Shown piece by piece: positions 1-7,818 of a DNA stretch of 52,721 nt. The DNA lies in the NCBI GenBank assembly GCA_024638645.1, contig JAHEJX010000014.1:1-52721 (forward strand), written 5' to 3'. How positions within the stretch are numbered: the first letter of the stretch is position 1; each line of letters begins with the position of its first letter. Under the pieces are notes generated by a model that was not told the origin of the DNA, searched no databases, and worked only from the letters and a program-made list of their open reading frames with translations. Source of the DNA: Actinomycetes bacterium. GTDB lineage: Bacteria; Actinomycetota; Acidimicrobiia; Spongiisociales; UBA5794. The position numbers and the translations under genes were made by a program.

Positions 1-83
1 CCCGATACCGGCTCACCAGTTCTGCGATGCGGAGCGGCCTACATCGTCGTAGAGGATGCGGAGACCCAACCCGTGCGATCCAC

Positions 84-527
84 TCACTCCGGGACGGGTG
101 CGGGCGTCGTGTGTCCGGTGGACGGAACGGTGTCGTGGCGCCAGCGAGCGCAGACCGCCACTACGAGTGCGACCCCGACGAGCTGAAACGCCGCGAACAC
201 GAAGTCGTCGGGATCCTTCGGCCAAATGGCCAGCACACCCGCTGCCATCAGCGCTGCCGCTACGACGTTGACCCGTCGATTCGAACGACGAGGCAGGATC
301 CGAGCCAGGACGACCACCGAAACGAAGAACACCAGCACAAGCCCGGACCCAACCAGGGTGCTGTCGCTCACCTGGCTGCCATACACCGTGCCTTCGTGTG
401 CGAGTTCGTCCACAAAACCTGGCCGGAGGGTCTCGTGGACGTCTCGGAACAAGTTGGCGAGCAGCACGGCGATCCACATCGTGGATAGCAGCGTCGGTTC
501 GTCGATTCGTGGGCCGACCCGACTCAT
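84..527 (-). CDS. DUF6326-like four-helix membrane protein
   Basis: A 147-residue integral membrane protein of unknown function. Four hydrophobic segments are visible at about residues 13-31, 57-78, 86-102 and 109-126. The first helix begins with LLSTMWIAVLLANLFRDV, and the spacing of all four resembles the DUF6326 family as I recall it. The gene is transcribed away from the TetR gene, and the roughly 120-base spacer could hold both promoters, so it is a plausible target of that regulator (inference). The last 15 residues are hydrophilic and rich in Pro and Thr. No catalytic motif is seen, so transport, small-molecule sensing or a structural role cannot be told apart. Confidence 0.7.
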   Translation of the reverse strand: MSRVGPRIDEPTLLSTMWIAVLLANLFRDVHETLRPGFVDELAHEGTVYGSQVSDSTLVGSGLVLVFFVSVVVLARILPRRSNRRVNVVAAALMAAGVLAIWPKDPDDFVFAAFQLVGVALVVAVCARWRHDTVPSTGHTTPAPVPE

Positions 528-566
528 CTCTGGCCTGTTCGAGGGGGAGGTTGAACATTTTCGTGC

Positions 567-608
567 GTTGTACGATTATTCATGGAGAGCAAAGTAGTAC
601 GGTGTACG
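567..608. promoter_or_regulatory. Repeated GTAC boxes in the DUF6326/tetR divergent spacer
   Basis: The spacer between the two divergent genes contains GTTGTACG at 567-574 and GGTGTACG at 601-608. The second copy forms part of the inverted repeat GTAC-GGT-GTAC (597-607). TetR proteins bind short inverted repeats next to their own gene, so this could be the operator. The half-sites are only four bases, so chance is a real alternative. Confidence 0.3.
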
Positions 609-648
609 TAAAGTGTCAACCGACTTCCGAGTCGCCGAAGGAGATGCG

Positions 649-1368
649 GTGGCAAGACCCAAGAAGGTGCGCCACGGCGACGCTGTGCTGACCCACGAGC
701 ACATCGTTGCCACCGCGCTACGCCTCGCCGACGCCGACGGCATCAGACAGCTGAGCATGCGACGACTCGCAACCGAACTCGACTGCGGTGTCATGTCGCT
801 GTACCACTACGTCGTCGACAAGGAGGCGCTCATCGAAGCGCTCGTCGACCAGGTCGCCCGCGAGGTCGTGCCGCCGCCCAAGGGCGTTGCGTGGCGCGAG
901 GCGGTGCGACACATCGCGGAGGCGACCCTCGCGGCGCAGCTGCGACACCCGTGGGCGATTCCGGTCTGGTCGACGTCGTGGCCGGGCCCGTACCGGTTCG
1001 CTCTGGTCGAACAGCTGCTCGACACGCTCGCCCATGCCGGGCTACCCCCCGACGTTGCCGATCTCGGGTTCCATGCCCTCACCAACCACGTTCAAGGCTT
1101 CGCTCAGCAGCGGATCTCATTTGGCCAACTCGAGTCACGCGCCGAAGTCACACGCGACCGCCTGGAGGCGATGATCGCCCAGGGCAAGTTCCCACGCGTT
1201 GCCGAACACGTTGAATTCCACCGTTCCGAACGCAGCGCCCAAGACGAGTTCGGGTTCACCCTCGACCTCATCCTCGACGGCCTCGAGAAATTCGCCGACG
1301 GCGAAAAGCGGCCGTCGGTTCTAAGGGCAGGTCGCGAGGATGGCGACAGCAGGGACAGCAACGCATAA
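649..1368 (+). CDS. TetR/AcrR-family transcriptional regulator
   Basis: A 239-residue DNA-binding repressor. The GTG at 649 is chosen because GAAGGAG (637-643) lies five bases upstream; an upstream GTG at 613 has no comparable site. The N-terminus carries the TetR helix-turn-helix: an IVATALRLADADGIRQLSM helix pair, then a recognition region ending in GVMSLYHYVVDKEAL. The remainder is helical and resembles the TetR_C ligand-binding domain (PF02909 type), with no recognisable ligand residues. The gene is divergent from the DUF6326 membrane protein and convergent with nhaA. Its likely role is autoregulation and control of the divergent gene; the inducer is unknown. Confidence 0.88.
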   Translation: MARPKKVRHGDAVLTHEHIVATALRLADADGIRQLSMRRLATELDCGVMSLYHYVVDKEALIEALVDQVAREVVPPPKGVAWREAVRHIAEATLAAQLRHPWAIPVWSTSWPGPYRFALVEQLLDTLAHAGLPPDVADLGFHALTNHVQGFAQQRISFGQLESRAEVTRDRLEAMIAQGKFPRVAEHVEFHRSERSAQDEFGFTLDLILDGLEKFADGEKRPSVLRAGREDGDSRDSNA

Positions 1369-1498
1369 AGCTCGCTGCAGAGAGCGATAGCGCACACCCA
1401 GACACGCACTAGAACCGGCGATCGGATCGTTCCGGATTGCGCGATCTCGTGCTCCCCGCTGTTCGCCTCCTCCGCAAGGTCCACAGACGTGAGGTCAG

Positions 1499-2932
1499 TC
1501 AGGTCGCCGGGGCTGTCTCGGTTGCAGCCGGATCGTCGAGCCCGAGCCGCTCCCGGCCCGCGGCCAGTTCCTCTTCCGGCGTCTTGGAGGTGCGCAGCAG
1601 CGAATAGCCGATGAAGCCGGCGAGGCCCGATCCGATGAAGATGCCGATCTTGGCCTGATCCACGAACGGTGGTCCCTCGTACGCCAGCTCGGTGATGAAT
1701 AGTGACACGGTGAATCCGATTCCGGCGATGGCTGCCAAACCCAGCACCTGCCTCCAACCCGTGCGTCGCGGCAGTTTGCCGACACCGGTGCGGACGGCGA
1801 TCCATGTGGCCAGCGTGATGCCGACCATCTTGCCAACGAGAAGGCCGAACGTAACGCCGAGGGCCACCGGGCTGGTTGCTGCCTCGTAGAGATCGACATC
1901 AACGATCCGCACCCCTGCATTGGCGAGGGCAAATATCGGCACGATCAGGAATGAGCTCCACGGATGGAGTGACGTTTCGAGCCGATCGAGTGGCGAAACG
2001 GATTCCTTGGCTACCGCCGAAAGAGTCAAAGCGCTGGCATCGACGCGCTCACGATGCGATGGCGCAGTGGACTCCATGTCGTATCGATCGAGGATCCAGC
2101 GAGACCTTTGCACATATTCCGCATCGCTATACCAGGCCTGGACCGGGGTCAGTAGACCGAGGGCAACTCCGGCGAGCGTGGCGTGCACGCCCGACTCGAG
2201 CACAAAGAACCAGACGGTGATGCCGAGCACCCAGTAGAAACCGATCGCCCTGATCCCCACTCGCTGCGCGACGTAAACGAGACCAAGTCCGATGAGCGCC
2301 GCCAGCAGAAATGCAAAGGAGAGATCCGACGTGTAGAAGATCGCAATCACCGCGATGGCACCGATGTCGTCGGCTATAGCCAATGCCAGCAAGAACAATT
2401 TGGCGCCCGCTGAGACGCGGCTGCCGAGCAGCGAGATGATCCCGATGGAGAAAGCGATGTCCGTTGCCATCGGTATGCCCCAGCCTCTCATCGCCTCGCC
2501 GCCTTCTCCGGCGACGAACACGAAGAAGATCAGGGCGGGGAACACCATTCCGCCAATGGCGGCGATCGCAGGAAGGGCGGCCTGTTTGCGATCTTTGAGG
2601 TCACCGACGACGAGTTCCCGCTTGATCTCGAGCCCGACCACGAAGAAGAAGATGACCATGAGCCCATCGTTCACGAAGTGTTTCAGACTCTCATCGAAGT
2701 GCAGTGGGCCGAGATTGATCTCGAGATGGGCATCCCAGAACTCTGTGTAGGTGTCGCCGAACGGGCCGTTGGCCCAGATCAGAGCCACGACGGTTGCCAC
2801 GAGAAGCACGATCCCGGACGATGCCGAGATCTGGGTGAATCGAACAAACGGCTTTACGAAGCGTGTTGGAACGCTTCTGTCGGAATTGATCCACGTTTGA
2901 TGTATGCGCGCGTCGTGGCGATTGCCTGCCAT
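1499..2932 (-). CDS. nhaA: Na+/H+ antiporter NhaA
   Basis: Exchanges external protons for internal sodium across the cytoplasmic membrane, for pH and sodium homeostasis. The ATG at 2932 gives 477 residues; an ATG 30 bases further upstream is possible. Family signatures are clear: VGLEIKRELVVGDL near residues 99-112, GGMVFPALIF near 127-136, and MATDIAF (Asp158) with ALAIADDIGAI, whose adjacent Asp188 and Asp189 match the paired aspartates of the E. coli cation site. The protein is longer than E. coli NhaA (388 residues), with a polar N-terminal extension and an acidic tail. The opposite-strand cation exchanger starts about 80 bases upstream, so two cation transporters are divergently arranged. 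Confidence 0.95.
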   Translation of the reverse strand: MAGNRHDARIHQTWINSDRSVPTRFVKPFVRFTQISASSGIVLLVATVVALIWANGPFGDTYTEFWDAHLEINLGPLHFDESLKHFVNDGLMVIFFFVVGLEIKRELVVGDLKDRKQAALPAIAAIGGMVFPALIFFVFVAGEGGEAMRGWGIPMATDIAFSIGIISLLGSRVSAGAKLFLLALAIADDIGAIAVIAIFYTSDLSFAFLLAALIGLGLVYVAQRVGIRAIGFYWVLGITVWFFVLESGVHATLAGVALGLLTPVQAWYSDAEYVQRSRWILDRYDMESTAPSHRERVDASALTLSAVAKESVSPLDRLETSLHPWSSFLIVPIFALANAGVRIVDVDLYEAATSPVALGVTFGLLVGKMVGITLATWIAVRTGVGKLPRRTGWRQVLGLAAIAGIGFTVSLFITELAYEGPPFVDQAKIGIFIGSGLAGFIGYSLLRTSKTPEEELAAGRERLGLDDPAATETAPAT

Positions 2933-3013
2933 GAAGAACCACAGGCTAGTTCTCCCGCACACCCATGCGGCCCCGCCGCTCTCACTCCAGCCCGGACTGC
3001 GGGAGATGGTCCG

Positions 3014-4003
3014 GTGAACTGCAGTCGGGCCGTTACCATCGCCGCCGCCGTCCAGTTGGCCGTCGTTTTGGATTCTGAGGTGTTTGGTTCTCTAGCGCTG
3101 GTAGCCGTGGGGCTTGTCGTCCTAGTCGTGGCTTCCGACCGTGTCGTCGTGTCCGCGGTGCGGATCTCCCTGAAGCTAGGGGTGTCGACCGTGCTGATCG
3201 GTGCGCTCATCGTCGGCTTGGGAACATCGATCCCCGAGCTTCTCGTGTCGACGATCGCGGCGGCCCAGGACTCGCTTGATGTCGCCGCCGCCAACGTTGT
3301 TGGATCTAATGCAGCCAACGTGACGTTGGTCCTCGGCGCGGCAGCGGTGTTCGCCCCGGTCGCTGCGGCCGGCCACATCTTGAAGCGCGAGTCCCCGCTG
3401 ATGCTGGTGGCGGTCGGTGCGCTCGCCTTGGTGATAATCGACGACCGGATCTCCCGTACCGAGGCCGTCGGCCTTCTGCTGGGGTTGATCGTTGCACTCG
3501 GCTTGCTCATAGTGTGGTCGAAGGGCAACCCACCGGAGATTGATGAGGATGACGATGCCGTCGACTCGCGCCTGGCGGTCGAGTTTCTCTACGGCTTGGT
3601 CGGGATTGCGGCGACGGTTGCCGGTGCGAGGATTCTGCTCGATGGGGCTCTTGATATTGGCGAGCGGCTTGACTGGCCCGCCACCTTCCTCGGCCTACTC
3701 CTCGGGGTCGGGACTTCGCTGCCTGAGCTCGCCACGGCACTGGCAGCGGCCAGACGCAAGGAATCCGACCTCGTAATCGGCAACGTCATCGGCTCGAACA
3801 TCTTCAACTCGCTTGCGGTTGCCGGTGCTGCAGGACTCGTCGGTCCCGGCTTACTCGCCGATTTCGACGGAGTGGCTATCTGGGGGATGCTCGCCGCGGT
3901 GATCCTGGCTGCCGCCGCCATGGTCACCGGGCGCAAGATCTCCCGCTTCGAGGGGATCCTGTTGCTCTTGGTGTTTGTTGGGTTGGTCGCCGGGTCTCTC
4001 TGA
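3014..4003 (+). CDS. CaCA-family sodium/calcium exchanger-like protein
   Basis: A 329-residue cation antiporter of the Ca2+:cation superfamily (YrbG/CaX type). The two alpha repeats are evident: GTSIPELLVSTIAAAQ with NVVGSNAANV in the first half, and GTSLPELATALAAARR with NVIGSNIFN in the second. Their Glu and Asn residues are the ion-coordinating positions of the family. About ten hydrophobic helices flank an acidic central loop (EIDEDDDA), as is usual. The open frame extends back to 2678 across nhaA, so an internal start is needed; GTG 3014 is preceded by GGGAG at 3001-3005. The last 153 bases overlap the opposite-strand PH-domain gene. The ion specificity (Ca2+, Na+ or K+) cannot be read from sequence. 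Confidence 0.88.
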   Translation: MNCSRAVTIAAAVQLAVVLDSEVFGSLALVAVGLVVLVVASDRVVVSAVRISLKLGVSTVLIGALIVGLGTSIPELLVSTIAAAQDSLDVAAANVVGSNAANVTLVLGAAAVFAPVAAAGHILKRESPLMLVAVGALALVIIDDRISRTEAVGLLLGLIVALGLLIVWSKGNPPEIDEDDDAVDSRLAVEFLYGLVGIAATVAGARILLDGALDIGERLDWPATFLGLLLGVGTSLPELATALAAARRKESDLVIGNVIGSNIFNSLAVAGAAGLVGPGLLADFDGVAIWGMLAAVILAAAAMVTGRKISRFEGILLLLVFVGLVAGSL

Positions 4004-5419
4004 CCGAGCCTGCTCGGCCAGCGTGGTGGCGAGGACGACAGCTTCTGTCGCATCCATGTCCCGCACGACGACCCTGCCCAGCGGCTGGGCCACTTCGATT
4101 TGCATCGTGGCCAAGCTCAGTCGCCTTTGGAACCAGTTGGCGTACACCGAAGCGCTCTGCACCCTGTCCTTGCGAACTGCGACGGTCTGATCGGTGATGG
4201 CGCCTCGCCTGGCGAGGACAACGTCGTCGTTTTCGCCATGGCCAAGCACACGCCACGCCCTGATGCCGAGCGCGCCGGCCGGTAACAGCCAAAGGAAGAG
4301 AAGAGGCACCCACGATGTGCGCAGTGCAATCCAGACAATGCCGACGATCAATACCACCGGCCGCGTCCAGCGGAAGACGGAACGGCGCAGCGCAGGACGC
4401 GGGTGCCCTTCGATTGACGCGGAAATGTCGACGTTGGGAAAGAGCAGCCCAATAAGGCTTGGCTGTTCCGTGAGCGGCACTGCGGGGAGATAGGAGTTCG
4501 TCGCATCGCCGCCACTCGATGCGTTGTGCGCTGTGAGACCAACGGTTCTGGACAAACGTCCGGCCGGAGAACGCTTGGTGACGATGGCTTGCACCCGATC
4601 GGTCGGCAGCTCGAGGCGGCGATGTGTGAGTAAGCCGTATTCGAGGCGAAGGTTGTCGTCGGTCTGAACGAGCCGCAGCTCATAGAAGCGGATGACGTTG
4701 ATTGCGGTAGCCCCCGCCAGCCCGAGCAGGCCCGCGACGGAAATGAACCAGAGCTGGCTGCCGTCGGGAAGCCATCCCCAGGCCCGCTCGATGTCCACCG
4801 CGTCGCCGAGTGCACCGATCACTGCGCCCGCGGCAGGCAGCATGAAGAGGGGGCTCGAGATGGCGGCCCAGCGCAGTAGTGCGTCGTTCGGCTGCTCGAA
4901 GGCGATTCGGTCCGGTGCAGGGGGAGCCGCCCCCACGGCACGACGGGCGTCATGAAGCCTGACCCGGATTCGTTCGGCCTCATGTTGAGCCACAACGGAG
5001 AGGCTGACGTCCGGCTCGGTGCCGGCCCCGGCAACTTCGACGAGAACTTCGGCGACTCCGAGCAGCCGATGACGCAGCTTTTCGTTGCGCGTCACCTGCT
5101 GAACCCGATCGGCGGGGATGGTGCGCGTTGTGCGGACGAACACTCCGCTGCGTACGACCAGCGTCGTACCTTCCAGCCGATAGTCGAAACGCAGGTAGCG
5201 GACGAACGCTAAAGCGAGCATCACAGAGGCCGCCAGCAGGAGTAGTGCTGCGATGACCAGCGGGCTTCCCCCGTTGATTAGAGCAACCAGGAAGACGGGC
5301 CATGCTCGACTTGCAATGATTATCGCGTTGAGAAAGGGCGAAGCAGGATGAAGCCGTTGCCAGTCGACCGGCTGTGGCGGGGCCGGGACGGGCGGCGGTG
5401 GCGCGTCAGACGGCAGCAT
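3851..5419 (-). CDS. Bacterial PH-domain membrane protein, YdbT-like
   Basis: A 522-residue membrane protein with repeated bacterial pleckstrin-homology (bPH2) domains, each following a pair of membrane helices. Family landmarks are RYLRFDYRLEGTTLVVRSGV with RTIPADRVQQV, FYELRLVQTDDNLRLEYGLL with ELPTDRVQAI, and a third repeat with DDVVLARRGAITDQTVAVRK. The ATG at 5419 overlaps the upstream small bPH2 gene by 14 bases, which indicates one operon, as in the B. subtilis ydbS-ydbT pair. That system is linked to resistance to cell-envelope peptides; here this is only an analogy. The C-terminal ~50 residues are polar and of low complexity, and this tail is the part that overlaps the cation exchanger gene. 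Confidence 0.85.
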   Translation of the reverse strand: MLPSDAPPPPVPAPPQPVDWQRLHPASPFLNAIIIASRAWPVFLVALINGGSPLVIAALLLLAASVMLALAFVRYLRFDYRLEGTTLVVRSGVFVRTTRTIPADRVQQVTRNEKLRHRLLGVAEVLVEVAGAGTEPDVSLSVVAQHEAERIRVRLHDARRAVGAAPPAPDRIAFEQPNDALLRWAAISSPLFMLPAAGAVIGALGDAVDIERAWGWLPDGSQLWFISVAGLLGLAGATAINVIRFYELRLVQTDDNLRLEYGLLTHRRLELPTDRVQAIVTKRSPAGRLSRTVGLTAHNASSGGDATNSYLPAVPLTEQPSLIGLLFPNVDISASIEGHPRPALRRSVFRWTRPVVLIVGIVWIALRTSWVPLLFLWLLPAGALGIRAWRVLGHGENDDVVLARRGAITDQTVAVRKDRVQSASVYANWFQRRLSLATMQIEVAQPLGRVVVRDMDATEAVVLATTLAEQARSERPGDQPNKHQEQQDPLEAGDLAPGDHGGGSQDHRGEHPPDSHSVEIGE

Positions 5420-5876
5420 CTTGGCCGGCGCGCTCGAGAATCCGGACACGGAGATTCTCCGCATCGGTCTTGTCGAGCCCAGGGATAGATGCATCTGTGA
5501 ATGCAGACGCAGTGCGGATCGTCAGACGTTTCAGACCTAGCCATCGCTCTAGCGGCCCCTGAGTGATATCGACGTTTTGCACCCGGAAATACGGAGTCAT
5601 GGAGCGTCGCCTGGTCCAAACGCCTCTTTGCAGAATCAGCACGTCCTCGGCGAGCCCGTACCGCCAGTATCGATAGCGCAAGCCGACCAGGTACTGCAGC
5701 GCGGCGGCTCCGACGATTATCAGCGCGACGGCGATGCCGACTCGAACCGCAATGCCGAATGGCAGTAAGGCGGCAGCTCCCAGCAGCACGATTGCTGCAA
5801 AGGCACTGAACCCTGCCGCCTCGATGCGCCATTGTCTCTGCACACGACTGTCGAGCGGGAGCATTTCTGCATCCAT
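5406..5876 (-). CDS. Bacterial PH-domain membrane protein, YdbS-like
   Basis: A 156-residue protein with two membrane helices (about residues 22-42 and 45-65) followed by a single bPH2 domain. The domain begins LRYRYWRYGLAEDVLILQRG and continues with RRRSMTPYFRVQNVDI and QGPLERWLGLKRLTI, matching the characteristic strand and loop pattern of the family. It is the first gene of a two-gene operon with the larger bPH2 protein and overlaps it by 14 bases. The pair probably forms one membrane complex. The start ATG at 5876 lies 71 bases from the divergent PolX gene. The molecular function of these proteins is not established. Confidence 0.85.
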   Translation of the reverse strand: MDAEMLPLDSRVQRQWRIEAAGFSAFAAIVLLGAAALLPFGIAVRVGIAVALIIVGAAALQYLVGLRYRYWRYGLAEDVLILQRGVWTRRRSMTPYFRVQNVDITQGPLERWLGLKRLTIRTASAFTDASIPGLDKTDAENLRVRILERAGQDAAV

Positions 5877-5947
5877 AGCCAGTCACGCTAGTTCCGTTGC
5901 CGGGCTGACCTTGCCGTCGAGACGGATGGTGCAGCTATGTTGGCCAT

Positions 5948-7702
5948 ATGGCGACGAACCGAGAGCTGGTCCGCATAATCCGCGAATATGCCGAGCTGCT
6001 GAAGCTCGAAGAAGGCAGCCCGCAGGCGTTTCGCGTCAGAGCCTACGACAAGGCTGCCGATGCGCTCGGCGAGCTCGTCGAGCCTGCTGCGGAGATGTCT
6101 ATCGCCGAGTTGGTGAAGCTCGACGGGGTTGGCAAAGCCACTGCGGAGAAGATTCAGGAATACGTTGCGACGGGCTCGATTGCGAAGCTCGATGCCCTTC
6201 GTGAGAAGTACCCCCCTAGCCTCGTCGAGCTCACTCGGATCCCGGGTCTAGGCCCCAAGACGGTGCTGCTGCTTCGCGACAAGATCAATGTGAACAACGT
6301 CGCAGAACTGAAGGCGGCTCTAGCGAAGCAGCAACTTCGTGAGCTTCCCGGTCTCGGCGCCAAGTCGGAGGCGAAGATTGCCAAGGCAATCGACCGGCTC
6401 GGACTGCATGGCAAGGACAGGCGGTCGCCGATCATCAACGTCCTGCCCATCGCCCGGGAGGTCGTTGAAGCGTTGCGTGAGGTTCCGGGAGTGAAACAGG
6501 CTGAATACGCGGGCAGCCTGCGCCGCTTCTCGGACACTATTGGGGACGTCGATGTGTTGGTCGCCGCCTCCAAACCTGGTCCCGTCATGGATGCCTTCGT
6601 GAACCTGCCGGTCGTAGCTCGAGTCGAGGCGCACGGTGAGACCAAAACAACCGCCCTGACCGCCGAGGGTCTGCAGATCGATGTCAGGGTCGTCGCACCC
6701 GGCGAGTTCGGAGCTGCATTGCTGTACTTCACCGGCTCCAAGGCCCACAACATCGAGCTGCGTCAATTGGCCATAGACCAGGGTTGGACGCTGAACGAGT
6801 ACGAGCTTGCCGACGTCGCAACCGGCAAGTCGGTGGCGGCCCGCACGGAAAACGCCATCTACAAGGCGCTCGGCCTGCGGTTTGTCGAGCCGGAATTACG
6901 CGAGGGCGTGGGCGAGGTGGCGGCAGCCGCCGCCGGCAAGCTCCCCAGATTGGTTGACGTCGAAGACATTCGTGGCGACCTGCACGTTCACAGCACGTGG
7001 TCAGGCGATGGTCGCAGCTCGCTCGATGACATGGTGCGTACTGCTTCTGAGCGTGGGCTCGAGTACATCGCGATGACTGAGCACGCCGAGAATCTCGCCA
7101 TCAACGGCTTGAGTCGCGAGCAGGTGACAGAAGAGGCCGCGGAACTGGCCAGGCTCAGAGAGGCATACCCGAAGCTGACGATTCTTCAGGGATCTGAATT
7201 GAACATCGGGCCGGACGGATCTCTCGACTACGACCATGATTTCCTGATGGACTTCGACTGGTGCGTGGCAAGCGTGCACTCTCACTTCGATCTGCCGCAG
7301 GCGGACCAAACTGCCCGAATCCTCACCGCGATCGCTCATCCGGCTGTGAACGTCATCGGGCATCTCACGGGTCGGCGCATCGGGAAGCGTCCCGGCATCG
7401 AGGTCGACGTCGATGCTGTGTTCGATGCGGCCGCCGCGACCGGGACGGCTCTGGAGATCAACTGCCATCTCGACAGGCTCGACGTGCCCGCCGACATGCT
7501 GCGGCGAGCCAGGGAGCGCAGTGACGTCACATTCGTCATAAGCACAGACAGCCATCACGTGAACGAGTTCGCCAACTTGAGGTGGGGTGTTCACAACGCA
7601 CGACGCGGCTGGGTTCAGAAGAAACTTGTCGCCAACACGTGGCCGACGCACCGATTCCTGGAGTGGGCCCGCCGCAAACGAGACACCGCGCGTGTGGGTT
7701 GA
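5948..7702 (+). CDS. polX: Family X DNA polymerase with PHP domain (PolX)
   Basis: A 584-residue gap-filling DNA polymerase with a C-terminal PHP hydrolase domain, the usual bacterial PolX length and arrangement. Residues 1-150 hold helix-hairpin-helix DNA-binding motifs (LDGVGKATAEKI, IPGLGPKTVLLL, LPGLGAKSEAKI). The nucleotidyl-transferase site has GSLRRFSDTIGDVDVL with Asp200 and Asp202, and the third metal ligand Asp245 in LQIDVRVV. The PHP domain starts near residue 340 with DLHVHSTWSGDG, then MTEHAENL, SVHSHFDL and STDSHHVNEF, giving the His/Asp metal ligands. Such enzymes fill gaps in base-excision repair and have 3'-5' exonuclease activity. No repair genes are adjacent; the gene is probably monocistronic. 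Confidence 0.95.
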   Translation: MATNRELVRIIREYAELLKLEEGSPQAFRVRAYDKAADALGELVEPAAEMSIAELVKLDGVGKATAEKIQEYVATGSIAKLDALREKYPPSLVELTRIPGLGPKTVLLLRDKINVNNVAELKAALAKQQLRELPGLGAKSEAKIAKAIDRLGLHGKDRRSPIINVLPIAREVVEALREVPGVKQAEYAGSLRRFSDTIGDVDVLVAASKPGPVMDAFVNLPVVARVEAHGETKTTALTAEGLQIDVRVVAPGEFGAALLYFTGSKAHNIELRQLAIDQGWTLNEYELADVATGKSVAARTENAIYKALGLRFVEPELREGVGEVAAAAAGKLPRLVDVEDIRGDLHVHSTWSGDGRSSLDDMVRTASERGLEYIAMTEHAENLAINGLSREQVTEEAAELARLREAYPKLTILQGSELNIGPDGSLDYDHDFLMDFDWCVASVHSHFDLPQADQTARILTAIAHPAVNVIGHLTGRRIGKRPGIEVDVDAVFDAAAATGTALEINCHLDRLDVPADMLRRARERSDVTFVISTDSHHVNEFANLRWGVHNARRGWVQKKLVANTWPTHRFLEWARRKRDTARVG

Positions 7703-7715
7703 CCAAACCGCGTTA

Positions 7716-7725
7716 ACGAATTCGT
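7716..7725. promoter_or_regulatory. Perfect palindrome ACGAATTCGT upstream of the oxidoreductase
   Basis: A 10-base perfect palindrome, 94 bases before the oxidoreductase start and just after the polX stop. It is flanked by TTA and AA, so near symmetry extends a little further. It sits in an AT-richer gap where a promoter is expected and could be an operator, but no regulator is adjacent. Confidence 0.3.
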
Positions 7726-7818
7726 AATCGACATTTTGCGCGCATCAGCCGTTGTAACTGGTACAGATGTCGATTGGTTCCGTAAACACGAACGTAACCC
7801 CGAATACGAAGTAGCTAA

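Noticed and set aside
1..83. A partial gene at the left edge
   Set aside because: Frames through this stretch show no family resemblance and it is too short to judge.
1369..1498. Terminator between tetR and nhaA
   Set aside because: Small inverted repeats exist, but none is followed by a T run or has a long stem.
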